A stretch of DNA of 11,535 nt, from positions 1-11,535 of the forward strand of contig URZO01000122.1 of NCBI GenBank assembly GCA_900552465.1, written 5' to 3'. The stretch is from an uncultured Parabacteroides sp. (GTDB taxonomy: Bacteria; Bacteroidota; Bacteroidia; Bacteroidales; Tannerellaceae). The translations under genes were made by a program, and so were the position numbers. Shown piece after piece: positions 1 through 6,654 of the stretch (position 1 is its first letter; each line of letters opens with the position of its first letter). The notes below the pieces were generated by a model. The model saw nothing but the letters and a program-made list of their open reading frames with translations. It had not been told where the DNA came from and did not search any database.

Positions 1-54
1 ACCCGCGACCCTAACCTTGGCAAGGTTATGCTCTACCAACTGAGCTACTTCCGC
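1..54 (-). tRNA. tRNA-Gly(GCC), 3' part cut off by the window edge
   Basis: Read on the minus strand, the gene begins GCGGAAG at 54. It shows a D-arm (GCTC...GAGC), an anticodon stem TAACC/GGTTA around the loop TTGCCAA, so the anticodon is GCC (glycine), then a variable loop and the first part of the T-arm. The rest of the T-arm and the acceptor 3' strand lie beyond base 1. A well-formed promoter lies just upstream at 83-113. Identity is read directly from the anticodon loop. Confidence 0.93.
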
Positions 55-82
55 GTTGTTGCATTGTTTTCGTTTGCGAGTG

Positions 83-113
83 CAAAGGTAGATGATTTTT
101 TTGTTCCTGCAAA
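83..113 (-). promoter_or_regulatory. Bacteroidetes-type promoter of tRNA-Gly
   Basis: On the minus strand there is a -33 element TTTG (complement of 110-113), a 19-bp spacer and a -7 element TACCTTTG (complement of 83-90), matching the Bacteroidetes consensus TTTG/TAnnTTTG. Transcription would begin around 78, about 24 nt before the mature tRNA. Confidence 0.75.
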
Positions 114-149
114 TATTTAGATAAAAAAGTTGTGCCTAACCTCGCATTT

Positions 150-596
150 TTAGTTCAAATTCATCACCACCCATTCTTGACCGCTCGCAGATTTGGGGGT
201 TACCGTATACCTTCTCAATGGATATTTGGAAGCACCATTGGGAGCTCCTGTTCCCAATCCGATTTCATATATTGTTCCGCATTTCGGACATTTAGCATAC
301 CCTGTATCGTCTGCAACTATTTTAATGTCTTTTGATACTTCATGAGGACAACATAAATCATAGGCATAAAAGATATCATCATACCCATGAACAAGTAATA
401 CGCCTGCAAAGCCAATCCCTTTATGAAAAGTCCCAATTTGTGTTATTTCTTTATAACTCAATAAAGGAACTAAATCTTTGTCTTGGAAACGTAGATCTAT
501 TTCAATGTTCACGTATGCATAAGGAATGTCCGATTCCTCAAATTTGGAACACGAAAGAGCCAATAATACAAGTAAGCAGGATAAAAATCGTTTCAT
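150..596 (-). CDS. Rieske-like iron-sulfur lipoprotein (hypothetical)
   Basis: A 148-residue protein with a short basic N-terminus, a hydrophobic stretch and a lipobox LALSC with Cys16, so it is probably an exported lipoprotein anchored in the membrane. Residues 83-85 (C-P-H) and 103-106 (C-P-K-C) are 17 residues apart, the layout of a Rieske [2Fe-2S] site (CxH, 15-17 residues, CxxH), except that the second histidine is a cysteine. A glycine-rich stretch at 113-121 and a PLRRY motif follow, as in Rieske-fold proteins where the chain after the second ligand pair packs on the cluster. The start codon is 3 nt after the argH stop, so it is almost surely the last gene of the pyrE operon. No partner oxidoreductase is visible. 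It could bind a 3Cys-1His cluster or another metal such as zinc; the function is unknown. Confidence 0.8.
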   Translation of the reverse strand: MKRFLSCLLVLLALSCSKFEESDIPYAYVNIEIDLRFQDKDLVPLLSYKEITQIGTFHKGIGFAGVLLVHGYDDIFYAYDLCCPHEVSKDIKIVADDTGYAKCPKCGTIYEIGLGTGAPNGASKYPLRRYTVTPKSASGQEWVVMNLN

Positions 597-599
597 CGT

Positions 600-1940
600 T
601 TATTCGGATAACAGCTGTTGTTCAGCTTCGTTTACTCTATTAAACGCGAAACCATCCACAATATTTTGCATCAGGGCGGAAATCTGATCATTACACAGAT
701 TACCGATACTTCCTTCATGCGTATGGCTGACTTCCTTAACAGGGGTAAACTTTCCGGCTTCGATGTTCAGGCCGACCTGCTTGTAGGCATCCCGGAAAGG
801 CACGCCTTCGAGTACGAGGCGGTTGACCTCTTCTACGCTGAAAAGAAGTGCGTATTTGTCGTCGTCCAGGATATGCTCGTTCACTTTAACCTCCCGCATC
901 ATGTGCGTAACCATACGGAGGCAGTCCTTCAGTTCGTCAAAGGCGGGAAGGAATACTTCCTTTATGATCTGCAGGTCGCGGAAGTAACCCGACGGGAGAT
1001 TGTTGCTGATCAGCGTGATCTGTTGGGGTAATCCCTGTAGCTTGTTACATTTGGCGCGTGTCAGCTCGAATACGTCCGGATTCTTTTTATGCGGCATGAT
1101 GCTGGAACCTGTCGTGAACTGGTCCGGCAACTTGATAAAGCCGAAGTTCTGGCTGTTGAACATGCAGGCATCAAAAGCCAGTTTGGACAGTGTGGCAGCA
1201 ATGCCCGCCATAGCGAAAGCTACGGTGCGTTCCATCTTGCCACGTCCCATCTGTGCATACACAACGTTGTAGTCGAGCGAGTCGAAGCCAAGCAAGTCTG
1301 TTGTCATCTGGCGCTTCAGCGGGAAAGAAGATCCGTATCCGGCGGCAGAGCCGAGCGGGTTGCGGTTGCAAACCTTATAGGCTGCCTGCATCAGTTGCAG
1401 GTCGTCGGCAAGGCTTTCGGCATAAGCGCCGAACCAAAGTCCGAACGATGACGGCATGGCGATCTGTAAATGCGTATATCCGGGAAGCAGCACATCTTTA
1501 TACCGGTTACTCTGCGAGATCAACACCTCGAACAGGCCGGATACGAGTTCCACTATTTCCTGTATCTGCGCACGGGTGAAGAGTTTCAGGTCCAGCAATA
1601 CCTGGTCGTTACGCGACCGGCCGCTATGTATCTTTTTCCCCGTATCACCCAAGCGGCGTGTCAGCATCAATTCCACCTGTGAGTGGACATCTTCCACACC
1701 CTCTTCAATGACAAACCGGCCGCTATCGGCAACGGCATAAATATTCTTCAGTTCGGCAAGCAGGACGGTCAGTTCCTCCCGGGTAAGCAGCCCGATGCTT
1801 TCCAGCATGGTGATATGAGCCATCGAGCCAAGCACATCGTACTTAGCCAGATAGAGATCCATCTCCCGGTCTTTACCTACCGTAAAGGTATCCACTTCCT
1901 GGTCTACCTGAACATTTTTTTCCCAAAGTTTCTGAGCCAT
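600..1940 (-). CDS. argH: argininosuccinate lyase
   Basis: This 446-residue member of the fumarase/aspartase superfamily is predicted to split argininosuccinate into arginine and fumarate, the last step of arginine synthesis, in the cytoplasm as a homotetramer. Visible motifs are HSGRSRND at 105-112, GYTHLQ at 154-159 (His157) and the family signature GSSIMPHKKNPD at 278-289 with the catalytic serine. It is slightly shorter than the usual 450-470 residues. Two regions differ from the classic enzyme: the stretch before the signature reads YNVVYAQMGRGK (224-235) where E. coli has a SDRD segment, and after the signature SGYFRDLQ replaces YNKDMQED. It is the third gene of the pyrE operon, starting 11 nt after the SRPBCC gene. 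Confidence 0.93.
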   Translation of the reverse strand: MAQKLWEKNVQVDQEVDTFTVGKDREMDLYLAKYDVLGSMAHITMLESIGLLTREELTVLLAELKNIYAVADSGRFVIEEGVEDVHSQVELMLTRRLGDTGKKIHSGRSRNDQVLLDLKLFTRAQIQEIVELVSGLFEVLISQSNRYKDVLLPGYTHLQIAMPSSFGLWFGAYAESLADDLQLMQAAYKVCNRNPLGSAAGYGSSFPLKRQMTTDLLGFDSLDYNVVYAQMGRGKMERTVAFAMAGIAATLSKLAFDACMFNSQNFGFIKLPDQFTTGSSIMPHKKNPDVFELTRAKCNKLQGLPQQITLISNNLPSGYFRDLQIIKEVFLPAFDELKDCLRMVTHMMREVKVNEHILDDDKYALLFSVEEVNRLVLEGVPFRDAYKQVGLNIEAGKFTPVKEVSHTHEGSIGNLCNDQISALMQNIVDGFAFNRVNEAEQQLLSE

Positions 1941-1951
1941 TAAAAATACAA

Positions 1952-2362
1952 TTAATAAGGCAGGGATGCCAACAGTGTCGATATCTTATCGACAGCATCC
2001 TGCAACGGTTTTGATACCATTGGCTTGATAAACGGATTCAGATCGGCGCGGACGGTCATTTTCATCCGTGTGTCATTCTCTTCCATCTGTTTCAGCTGTA
2101 TCCAGAGGAACAGGGGGACGGGAGAATTCGTTGTCGTGAACTTAATCGTCTTGTTCGGTTCGCGTTCTACGATCTGGAAGGTTATCTTACCTACGGGTGC
2201 GACGTTGAAACTGCAAGAGTCTTTGTCGAACTCGAAATCTTTAATCTTATCTTGAGGTATGCGGTCCTGCACCTTTTCCAGGTTGGAGAGGTCGGACAGC
2301 ATATTAAAAATACGATCCTCATTAAAGGGGATCGCTTTTACTTCACTAACAAATTCAGTCAT
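1952..2362 (-). CDS. SRPBCC (START-like fold) protein, function unknown
   Basis: A soluble 136-residue protein with no signal peptide or membrane segment. Its composition and layout suit the SRPBCC/START-like hydrophobic-pocket fold: an N-terminal strand (TEFVSEVKAIP), a helix with NMLSDLSNLEKVQ, a run of strands in the middle (residues about 45-110) and a long C-terminal helix (FIKPMVSKPLQDAVDKI). Members bind lipids or other hydrophobic ligands, or act as chaperone-like modules, but the ligand cannot be read from the sequence. It lies 10 nt downstream of pyrE and 11 nt upstream of argH, so it is expressed with both. No catalytic residues stand out. The fold assignment is by pattern only. 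Confidence 0.72.
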   Translation of the reverse strand: MTEFVSEVKAIPFNEDRIFNMLSDLSNLEKVQDRIPQDKIKDFEFDKDSCSFNVAPVGKITFQIVEREPNKTIKFTTTNSPVPLFLWIQLKQMEENDTRMKMTVRADLNPFIKPMVSKPLQDAVDKISTLLASLPY

Positions 2363-2372
2363 TCTGTTTCAA

Positions 2373-3011
2373 TTATACTCCCGGATTCCAGTTAGCCGGG
2401 TCTTTGCGCCATTCCTGAAGGATTGCGATTTCGGATTCGTCGATATAATCCGTACGCAAAGCCTCTTCCAGGACTGCGTCGTAGTTACTCAGCGTTGTCA
2501 AAGTTACTTTCGCATCTCTGAATGCTTCTACTGCAACAGGGAAGCCATACGTGAAGATTGCAACCATGCCAGCTACATCGCAACCGAAGTTACGAACGGC
2601 CTGTACTGCTTTCAAACTGCTGCCGCCTGTAGAAACCAAATCTTCTACAATCACAACCTTTGAACCCGGTTTCAGTTCGCCTTCGATCAGGTTTTCCAAC
2701 CCATGATCTTTAGGAGTGGAGCGGATGTACACGAACGGCAGGCCCAACAGGTCGGCTACCAATGCTCCTTGAGCGATAGCTCCGGTTGCAACACCGGCGA
2801 TAGCATCGGCATTTTCGTATTTTTCGCTGATTGTCCGAGCCAGTTCCAACTTGATGAAACTTCTGATTTCCGGATAGGAAAGTGTTTTTCTGTTGTCATT
2901 GTAGATTGGTGATTTCCAACCGGATGCCCATGTAAAAGGATTGGCCGGTTGCAGTTTAACCGCCTTAATCTTTAATAATCTCTCTGCTACTAATCTTTCC
3001 AGTGTTTTCAT
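2373..3011 (-). CDS. pyrE: orotate phosphoribosyltransferase
   Basis: A 212-residue enzyme predicted to join orotate to PRPP, giving orotidine 5'-phosphate in pyrimidine synthesis; the family acts as a dimer with shared active sites. Visible features are the FTWASGWKSPIY segment at 26-37 (orotate side), the mobile-loop region RSTPKDHG at 97-104 and the PRPP-binding motif EDLVSTGGSS at 123-132 (acidic residues followed by the TGG phosphate loop). The length is typical. It is the first gene of the four-gene operon pyrE-SRPBCC-argH-lipoprotein, preceded by a likely -7 element at 3043-3050 and a leader of about 27 nt. Confidence 0.95.
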   Translation of the reverse strand: MKTLERLVAERLLKIKAVKLQPANPFTWASGWKSPIYNDNRKTLSYPEIRSFIKLELARTISEKYENADAIAGVATGAIAQGALVADLLGLPFVYIRSTPKDHGLENLIEGELKPGSKVVIVEDLVSTGGSSLKAVQAVRNFGCDVAGMVAIFTYGFPVAVEAFRDAKVTLTTLSNYDAVLEEALRTDYIDESEIAILQEWRKDPANWNPGV

Positions 3012-3042
3012 ACAACCTAATAAATATGTTTATATCAGTCCG

Positions 3043-3050
3043 CAAAGGTA
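3043..3050 (-). promoter_or_regulatory. -7 element of the pyrE operon promoter
   Basis: The minus strand reads TACCTTTG (TAnnTTTG consensus), identical to the -7 box of the tRNA-Gly promoter, 32 nt before the pyrE start. No good TTTG is found at the expected -33 distance, so the assignment rests on the -7 box and its position. Confidence 0.5.
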
Positions 3051-3083
3051 GATAAAGGGAATGAGATAACCTTGTAGTTCTTG

Positions 3084-3109
3084 AAAAAAATAAGCCATAC
3101 ATATTGTAT
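3084..3109 (-). terminator. possible weak intrinsic terminator after comF
   Basis: On the minus strand, about 30 nt after the comF stop, a 5-bp stem ATACA/TGTAT (arms 3105-3109 and 3097-3101) is followed by GGCTTA and a run of seven T (complement of 3084-3090). The stem is short and AT-rich, so termination may be partial and some transcripts may read through into pyrE. Confidence 0.3.
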
Positions 3110-3136
3110 AACAGGTTTCCGGCAAGTGCGTGTTTC

Positions 3137-3832
3137 TCAGGCGATGGTTATCCCTAAAAAACTGATCCGGATGCCGGCTACAGCCTGTATTGCATCGGTA
3201 CAGGCCGATAGTGTCGAGCCGGTTGTGATCACATCGTCTATCAATAGAATATGTCTGTTTTTCAACGCATCTGCCTCGTTCAGGCGAAAGATGTTTTCTA
3301 CATTCTCCTGCCGTTCGTACACCTGTTTGCGGGTCTGGCTTTCTGTCTTTTTGATACGGGAAACAGAGGTGGTGTCGACCGGTATTCCGGTGACGGATTG
3401 AATGCCTCGTGCAATCCATTCCGACTGATTATAACCTCTTTGTTTCAGTCTTTTCGGGTGAAGGGGGACAGGCATCAGAATGTCAACTGTGTCGAATAAT
3501 CCGGTTTTTTGATACTTGATAGCGGCCATGCGGCCTAATTGGAATCCTAACTCCTTATTCCCGTGATATTTCAGGGAGTGGATCAGCTTCTGTCCATATC
3601 CTCCCTGCTCAAAACGAAGCAGGGCAGTGGCCGCGACAAAAGGGGTTTTCCCTTCGAACAACCGGCAGGCTGCGTTCGTCTCCATATCCATGAAATGCGT
3701 ATAGGGCAGATTGTTAGAACAATGCAGGCAGATGTGTTCTTCTCCTTTCACCAAAGGTGTCTGGCAGAGCAGGCACAGACGCGGGAAGAAGAGGTTCAGG
3801 AGGTCATTCAAAAGAGTCCTCATCATAGTCAT
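3137..3832 (-). CDS. comF: ComF-family phosphoribosyltransferase-like protein
   Basis: This 231-residue protein has the layout of ComF/GntX proteins. An N-terminal zinc-ribbon has two Cys pairs (Cys20/23 in CLLC and Cys35/38 in CLHC), followed by the PVPLHPKRLKQRGYNQ motif at 121-136 and a type I phosphoribosyltransferase loop LLIDDVITTGST at 196-207. ComF is needed for DNA uptake in naturally competent bacteria, where it is thought to act on incoming single-stranded DNA in the cytoplasm; its role in Bacteroidetes is unclear. The chosen start overlaps the end of recX by 29 bp. Met3 and Met4 are alternative starts, reducing the overlap to 23 or 20 bp. It is the last gene of the prmC-recX-comF operon. 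Confidence 0.88.
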   Translation of the reverse strand: MTMMRTLLNDLLNLFFPRLCLLCQTPLVKGEEHICLHCSNNLPYTHFMDMETNAACRLFEGKTPFVAATALLRFEQGGYGQKLIHSLKYHGNKELGFQLGRMAAIKYQKTGLFDTVDILMPVPLHPKRLKQRGYNQSEWIARGIQSVTGIPVDTTSVSRIKKTESQTRKQVYERQENVENIFRLNEADALKNRHILLIDDVITTGSTLSACTDAIQAVAGIRISFLGITIA

Positions 3833-4298
3833 TCCCGTTGAAAAGTTGTTTTAGGCAACGGTTTGCATCCCGTCCCTCAAAACCGCGTCCGGCGGCGAAG
3901 CGGAGTAGTTTGGTGTAGACATCCCGTTCGTCTTTGCCCCGGGTTGTTTTCTTCTTGCTTTTCAAAAGGGAGGACAGGATGTCTTGATATTCCTGTTCGT
4001 CTATGCCGGCCAATGCCTCCGCACGGATATCCGCCGGAATGCCTTTTCTTTGTAGTTCGTAGCTGATCTTGATGCGACCCCATTTGTTGAAGCGCAGTTT
4101 ATCGTTCACGAAATAGCGGGCGAAACGGCTTTCGTCGATGAAACGCTCTTTCAGCAGGCGGGCGATGATGCGGTCGCTTTCTTCCCCGGTCAACCCCGCC
4201 GCTTTGATTTTCTTTTCCACATCCTGGATGCAACGTTCGGCAGCAGAACAATAGGCGGCTGCCCGGTGAAGCATTTCAGGTTCGCTGAGTTGCTTCAT
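3804..4298 (-). CDS. recX: RecX-family recombination regulator
   Basis: A 164-residue, charged, mostly helical protein. The conserved RecX core is seen in DESRFARYFVNDKL (about 55-68) and KWGRIKISYELQRKGI (about 71-86), followed by further three-helix repeats. RecX proteins bind RecA filaments and usually limit recombinase activity. The start codon overlaps the prmC stop in an ATGA arrangement, giving translational coupling, and the 3' end overlaps comF. The length is within the family range. No recA is present in the window. Confidence 0.87.
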   Translation of the reverse strand: MKQLSEPEMLHRAAAYCSAAERCIQDVEKKIKAAGLTGEESDRIIARLLKERFIDESRFARYFVNDKLRFNKWGRIKISYELQRKGIPADIRAEALAGIDEQEYQDILSSLLKSKKKTTRGKDERDVYTKLLRFAAGRGFEGRDANRCLKQLFNGNDYDEDSFE

Positions 4299-5143
4299 TT
4301 CCGTGCTTTTACGATCCGGTCTTTGCCGGACAGGTCCTGGATCAGTTCGATGTCTTTATATCCTTCTTCCTCGAGCATTTCGACGACCATCGGACCGCAA
4401 GCGGCATTGATCTCGAAATAGAGCCGCCCGTTCCTTCTCAACTTTTTCTTTCCGAAATGGGCAATGTGCCAATAGTACAGCAGCGGATCGTTGTCAGGAA
4501 CGAAGAGGGCGATATGCGGTTCATAGTCGAGAACATTCCTTTCCATATCTCTTTTTTCCTCTTCCTTAATATAAGGAGGATTGCTGACGATGACATCCAG
4601 TATGAACGGAATGTCCATTTCCGCCTTTTCGAGGTCCAGGATATCTGTCTGGATAAAAGTTATCGTAGCGTTGTTGCGTTTGGCATTCCTGCGAGCCGTG
4701 TCCAACGCTTCGGTCGAGATATCTGTTGCAATAATGCTGGCTTGCTTCAGGTGTTTGCGCAGTGTGACGGCGATACAGCCGCTACCCGTACCTATATCCA
4801 ATATTTTAATCTTTTTCCCTTCGTTATCGATGATGACCTGCTCGACCAGTTCTTCCGTTTCCGGGCGTGGTATGAGGACGGACGGGTTTACCTCGAATTG
4901 CAGGCTGTAGAAATCAGCCGTGCCTAATATGTACTGTATCGGCTCCATTTCTTTCAGCCGCTCGACGATCTCATGAATCCGGTTCTTTTCGGCTTCGGGC
5001 AGTACCTTATCTTTGCAGAATAGAAAATGATGCGGCTGGATATTACTCACCCGCTCCATGATCAGTCGGACCAGGCTGCTGATCTCGGAAGGAGGATATA
5101 AATCCTTCAAAGATTCTTTTATATATGCGAGGGTTTCAGTCAT
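4295..5143 (-). CDS. prmC: peptide chain release factor N5-glutamine methyltransferase
   Basis: A 282-residue S-adenosylmethionine-dependent methyltransferase (PrmC/HemK) that modifies the glutamine of the GGQ motif in release factors RF1 and RF2, aiding peptide release at stop codons. It has an N-terminal helical substrate-binding domain (1-85), the IPRPETEELVE motif at 91-101, the SAM-binding DIGTGSGCIA at 116-125, acidic Asp141 ending the second strand, and the catalytic NPPY at 188-191. It is the first gene of an operon with recX (4-bp ATGA overlap) and comF. Its promoter at 5161-5191 would leave a leader of only a dozen or so bases. Confidence 0.94.
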   Translation of the reverse strand: MTETLAYIKESLKDLYPPSEISSLVRLIMERVSNIQPHHFLFCKDKVLPEAEKNRIHEIVERLKEMEPIQYILGTADFYSLQFEVNPSVLIPRPETEELVEQVIIDNEGKKIKILDIGTGSGCIAVTLRKHLKQASIIATDISTEALDTARRNAKRNNATITFIQTDILDLEKAEMDIPFILDVIVSNPPYIKEEEKRDMERNVLDYEPHIALFVPDNDPLLYYWHIAHFGKKKLRRNGRLYFEINAACGPMVVEMLEEEGYKDIELIQDLSGKDRIVKARK

Positions 5144-5160
5144 ATAATTCTATTTTTCTG

Positions 5161-5191
5161 CAAAAATAAGGATTTAATCGGTACAAACAAA
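5161..5191 (-). promoter_or_regulatory. Bacteroidetes-type promoter of prmC-recX-comF
   Basis: On the minus strand there is TTTG (complement of 5188-5191), a 19-bp spacer and TATTTTTG (complement of 5161-5168), both matching consensus. The expected transcription start is near 5156, leaving about 12-14 nt before the prmC ATG. Confidence 0.65.
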
Positions 5192-5225
5192 GTTATTTCA
5201 AATCAGCCCGAAAAGCGAGTCTTTA

Positions 5226-5256
5226 TTTCCCCTTTATCCCTTTTTTTGTATATTTG
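5226..5256 (+). promoter_or_regulatory. Bacteroidetes-type promoter of tag
   Basis: The -7 box TATATTTG at 5249-5256 fits TAnnTTTG exactly. The best -33 candidate is TTTC at 5226-5229, one mismatch, with a 19-bp spacer. The start site would be near 5261, about 45 nt before the tag ATG. It is divergent from the prmC promoter, with 34 bp between the two -33 boxes. Confidence 0.55.
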
Positions 5257-5306
5257 CATACGAGCTATGAATATACTCGCCGTACTACTAATAATTGTTC
5301 ATAAAG

Positions 5307-5882
5307 ATGGAAGATATAATAAATGCGCGTTGCGGTTGGGCCGGAACAGACGAACTATATATAAAATACCATGATGAAGAATGGGGCAGGCTTGTTACCG
5401 ATGACAAAGCCCTATTTGAGTTTTTAATACTCGAAAGCGCCCAGGCTGGATTAGCCTGGATAACTATCCTCCGGAAACGTGAAGGATACCGGGAAGCTTT
5501 TCGTCACTTTGATGTGAAGGAAGTCGCGCAAATGACATCGGAAGACGTAGAACGTTTGATGCAATTTGATGGAATCGTCAAAAACCGGCTCAAAATCAAA
5601 AGCGCGATCAGTAACGCTAAATTGTTTATGGCTATTCAGGAAGAGTTCGGTAGCTTCTACAAATATACCTTGTCATTCTTTCCCAGCCAGCAACCTGTTG
5701 TTAACAATTTCAAGACTCTGAGCCAGATCCCCGTCACATCTCCCGAGTCGGATGCCATGAGTAAAGATATGAAAAAGCGAGGCTTCAAGTTCTTCGGTTC
5801 AACTATCTGTTATGCTTTTTTGCAGGCGGCCGGTTTTGTGAATGATCATTTAGAAGGCTGTTCCTGTAAAGCTATTCAATAA
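5307..5882 (+). CDS. tag: DNA-3-methyladenine glycosylase I
   Basis: A 191-residue base-excision repair enzyme that removes 3-methyladenine from alkylated DNA. All key residues of E. coli Tag are found with a constant offset of five: zinc ligands Cys9 and His22, then His181 and Cys185 (NDHLEGC), the active-site Glu43 in LESAQAGLAW and Trp51. The sequence opens with RCGWAG, typical of the family. An in-frame TTG at 5295 would add four residues (MFIK), but the ATG at 5307 gives the family's usual N-terminus and is preferred. The gene has its own promoter and is followed by a hairpin at 5898-5943. Confidence 0.95.
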   Translation: MEDIINARCGWAGTDELYIKYHDEEWGRLVTDDKALFEFLILESAQAGLAWITILRKREGYREAFRHFDVKEVAQMTSEDVERLMQFDGIVKNRLKIKSAISNAKLFMAIQEEFGSFYKYTLSFFPSQQPVVNNFKTLSQIPVTSPESDAMSKDMKKRGFKFFGSTICYAFLQAAGFVNDHLEGCSCKAIQ

Positions 5883-5897
5883 TATTATGTGGTAGTG

Positions 5898-5961
5898 CCC
5901 GCCTCATAGTTATGGTTTTGGCAACTCATAACTATGAGGCGGGAAAGTCATAACTATGACT
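5898..5961. repeat. array of three CATA-nn-TATG elements with 17-bp hairpin
   Basis: The arms CCCGCCTCATAGTTATG (5898-5914) and its exact reverse complement (5927-5943) enclose a 12-nt loop. A third related element, AGTCATA-AC-TATGACT (5946-5961), is itself a 7+7 palindrome. The core CATA(AC/GT)TATG occurs three times with centres 22 bp apart (5909.5, 5931.5, 5953.5). No T-run follows the hairpin, so it is not a classic intrinsic terminator, although a transcript from tag could fold and stop or be protected here. It lies 32 bp upstream of the HD-gene -33 box and could also be an operator array. Confidence 0.8.
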
Positions 5962-5992
5962 ACTGACTCAGGCTCCTCTCATATCCTGTTAT

Positions 5993-6023
5993 TTTGATAG
6001 TCGCTATCTATTCTTTATCTTTG
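5993..6023 (+). promoter_or_regulatory. Bacteroidetes-type promoter of the HD-domain gene
   Basis: TTTG at 5993-5996, a 19-bp spacer and TATCTTTG at 6016-6023 match consensus exactly. The start site would be near 6028, about 19 nt before the ATG at 6047. Confidence 0.75.
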
Positions 6024-6046
6024 TCATCCAATAAAGAGAAAAAGAT

Positions 6047-6589
6047 ATGAACCCTTTGGATATTATTGCCAACTATTATCCGGTGGACTCGGAAGTGTAC
6101 CGGACTTTGGTTATTCATAGTAGAAGCGTGGCCGACAAGGCCTTGGCTATTGCCCGGATGCATCCGGAGATGAATCTCGACCAGACCTTTATAGAGGAAG
6201 CGGCGATGCTGCACGATATAGGTATTTTCCGTTGTAACGCTCCCGAGATCGGTTGTCATGGAGAGGCCGAATATATTTGCCACGGCTACCTCGGTGCCGA
6301 ACTGATGCGGGCGGAAGGCTATCCCCGTCATGCCCGTGTGTGTGAGCGGCATACCGGAACGGGTATTACGCAGGCGATGATCGAAGAACGTAACCTGCCC
6401 CTTCCTCATCGCGACTTTATGCCGGAAACCCTGGAAGAGCAATTGATCTGTTTTGCCGATAAGTTCTACAGTAAAACGAAACTGGATAAAGAGAAGTCCG
6501 TCGAAAAGGTAAAACAGGGTCTTTCCAAGTATGGGAATGACACTGTTGTGCGGTTTGATAACTGGTGTAAACTCTTTTTAGGGGAATAA
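6047..6589 (+). CDS. HD-domain phosphohydrolase, substrate unknown
   Basis: A 180-residue soluble protein with the metal-binding pattern of the HD superfamily: His24 (VIHSRSVAD), the His56-Asp57 pair (AAMLHDIGIF), His79 (ICHGYLGAE), His102 (CERHTGTG) and Asp138 (FADKFYSK). The extra histidines between the HD pair and the last Asp suggest a binuclear metal centre. The protein is a stand-alone HD domain of the kind often annotated as HDIG-domain hydrolase, with no attached GGDEF, PAS or nucleotide-synthetase domain. Possible substrates are nucleotides or phosphate esters; none can be chosen from sequence. It has its own promoter and lies 65 bp upstream of lptD, which may be partly co-transcribed. 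Confidence 0.88.
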   Translation: MNPLDIIANYYPVDSEVYRTLVIHSRSVADKALAIARMHPEMNLDQTFIEEAAMLHDIGIFRCNAPEIGCHGEAEYICHGYLGAELMRAEGYPRHARVCERHTGTGITQAMIEERNLPLPHRDFMPETLEEQLICFADKFYSKTKLDKEKSVEKVKQGLSKYGNDTVVRFDNWCKLFLGE

Positions 6590-6615
6590 AAAGAGATTGG
6601 CTCACTAAAAAGTTA

Positions 6616-6623
6616 TACATTTG
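6616..6623 (+). promoter_or_regulatory. possible -7 element upstream of lptD
   Basis: TACATTTG fits TAnnTTTG and lies 31 nt before the lptD ATG, but no TTTG is seen at the expected -33 distance. lptD may use this promoter, read-through from the HD gene, or both. Confidence 0.4.
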
Positions 6624-6654
6624 CCCGCTGTAACACACTGCAAATAACGACGGA

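Noticed and set aside
121..149. Terminator after the Rieske-like lipoprotein gene
   Set aside because: A T-run is present on the minus strand, but only a 3-bp stem precedes it.
5295..5306. TTG start adding four residues to Tag
   Set aside because: The ATG at 5307 places Cys9, His22 and Glu43 at a constant offset from E. coli Tag and is a stronger start codon.
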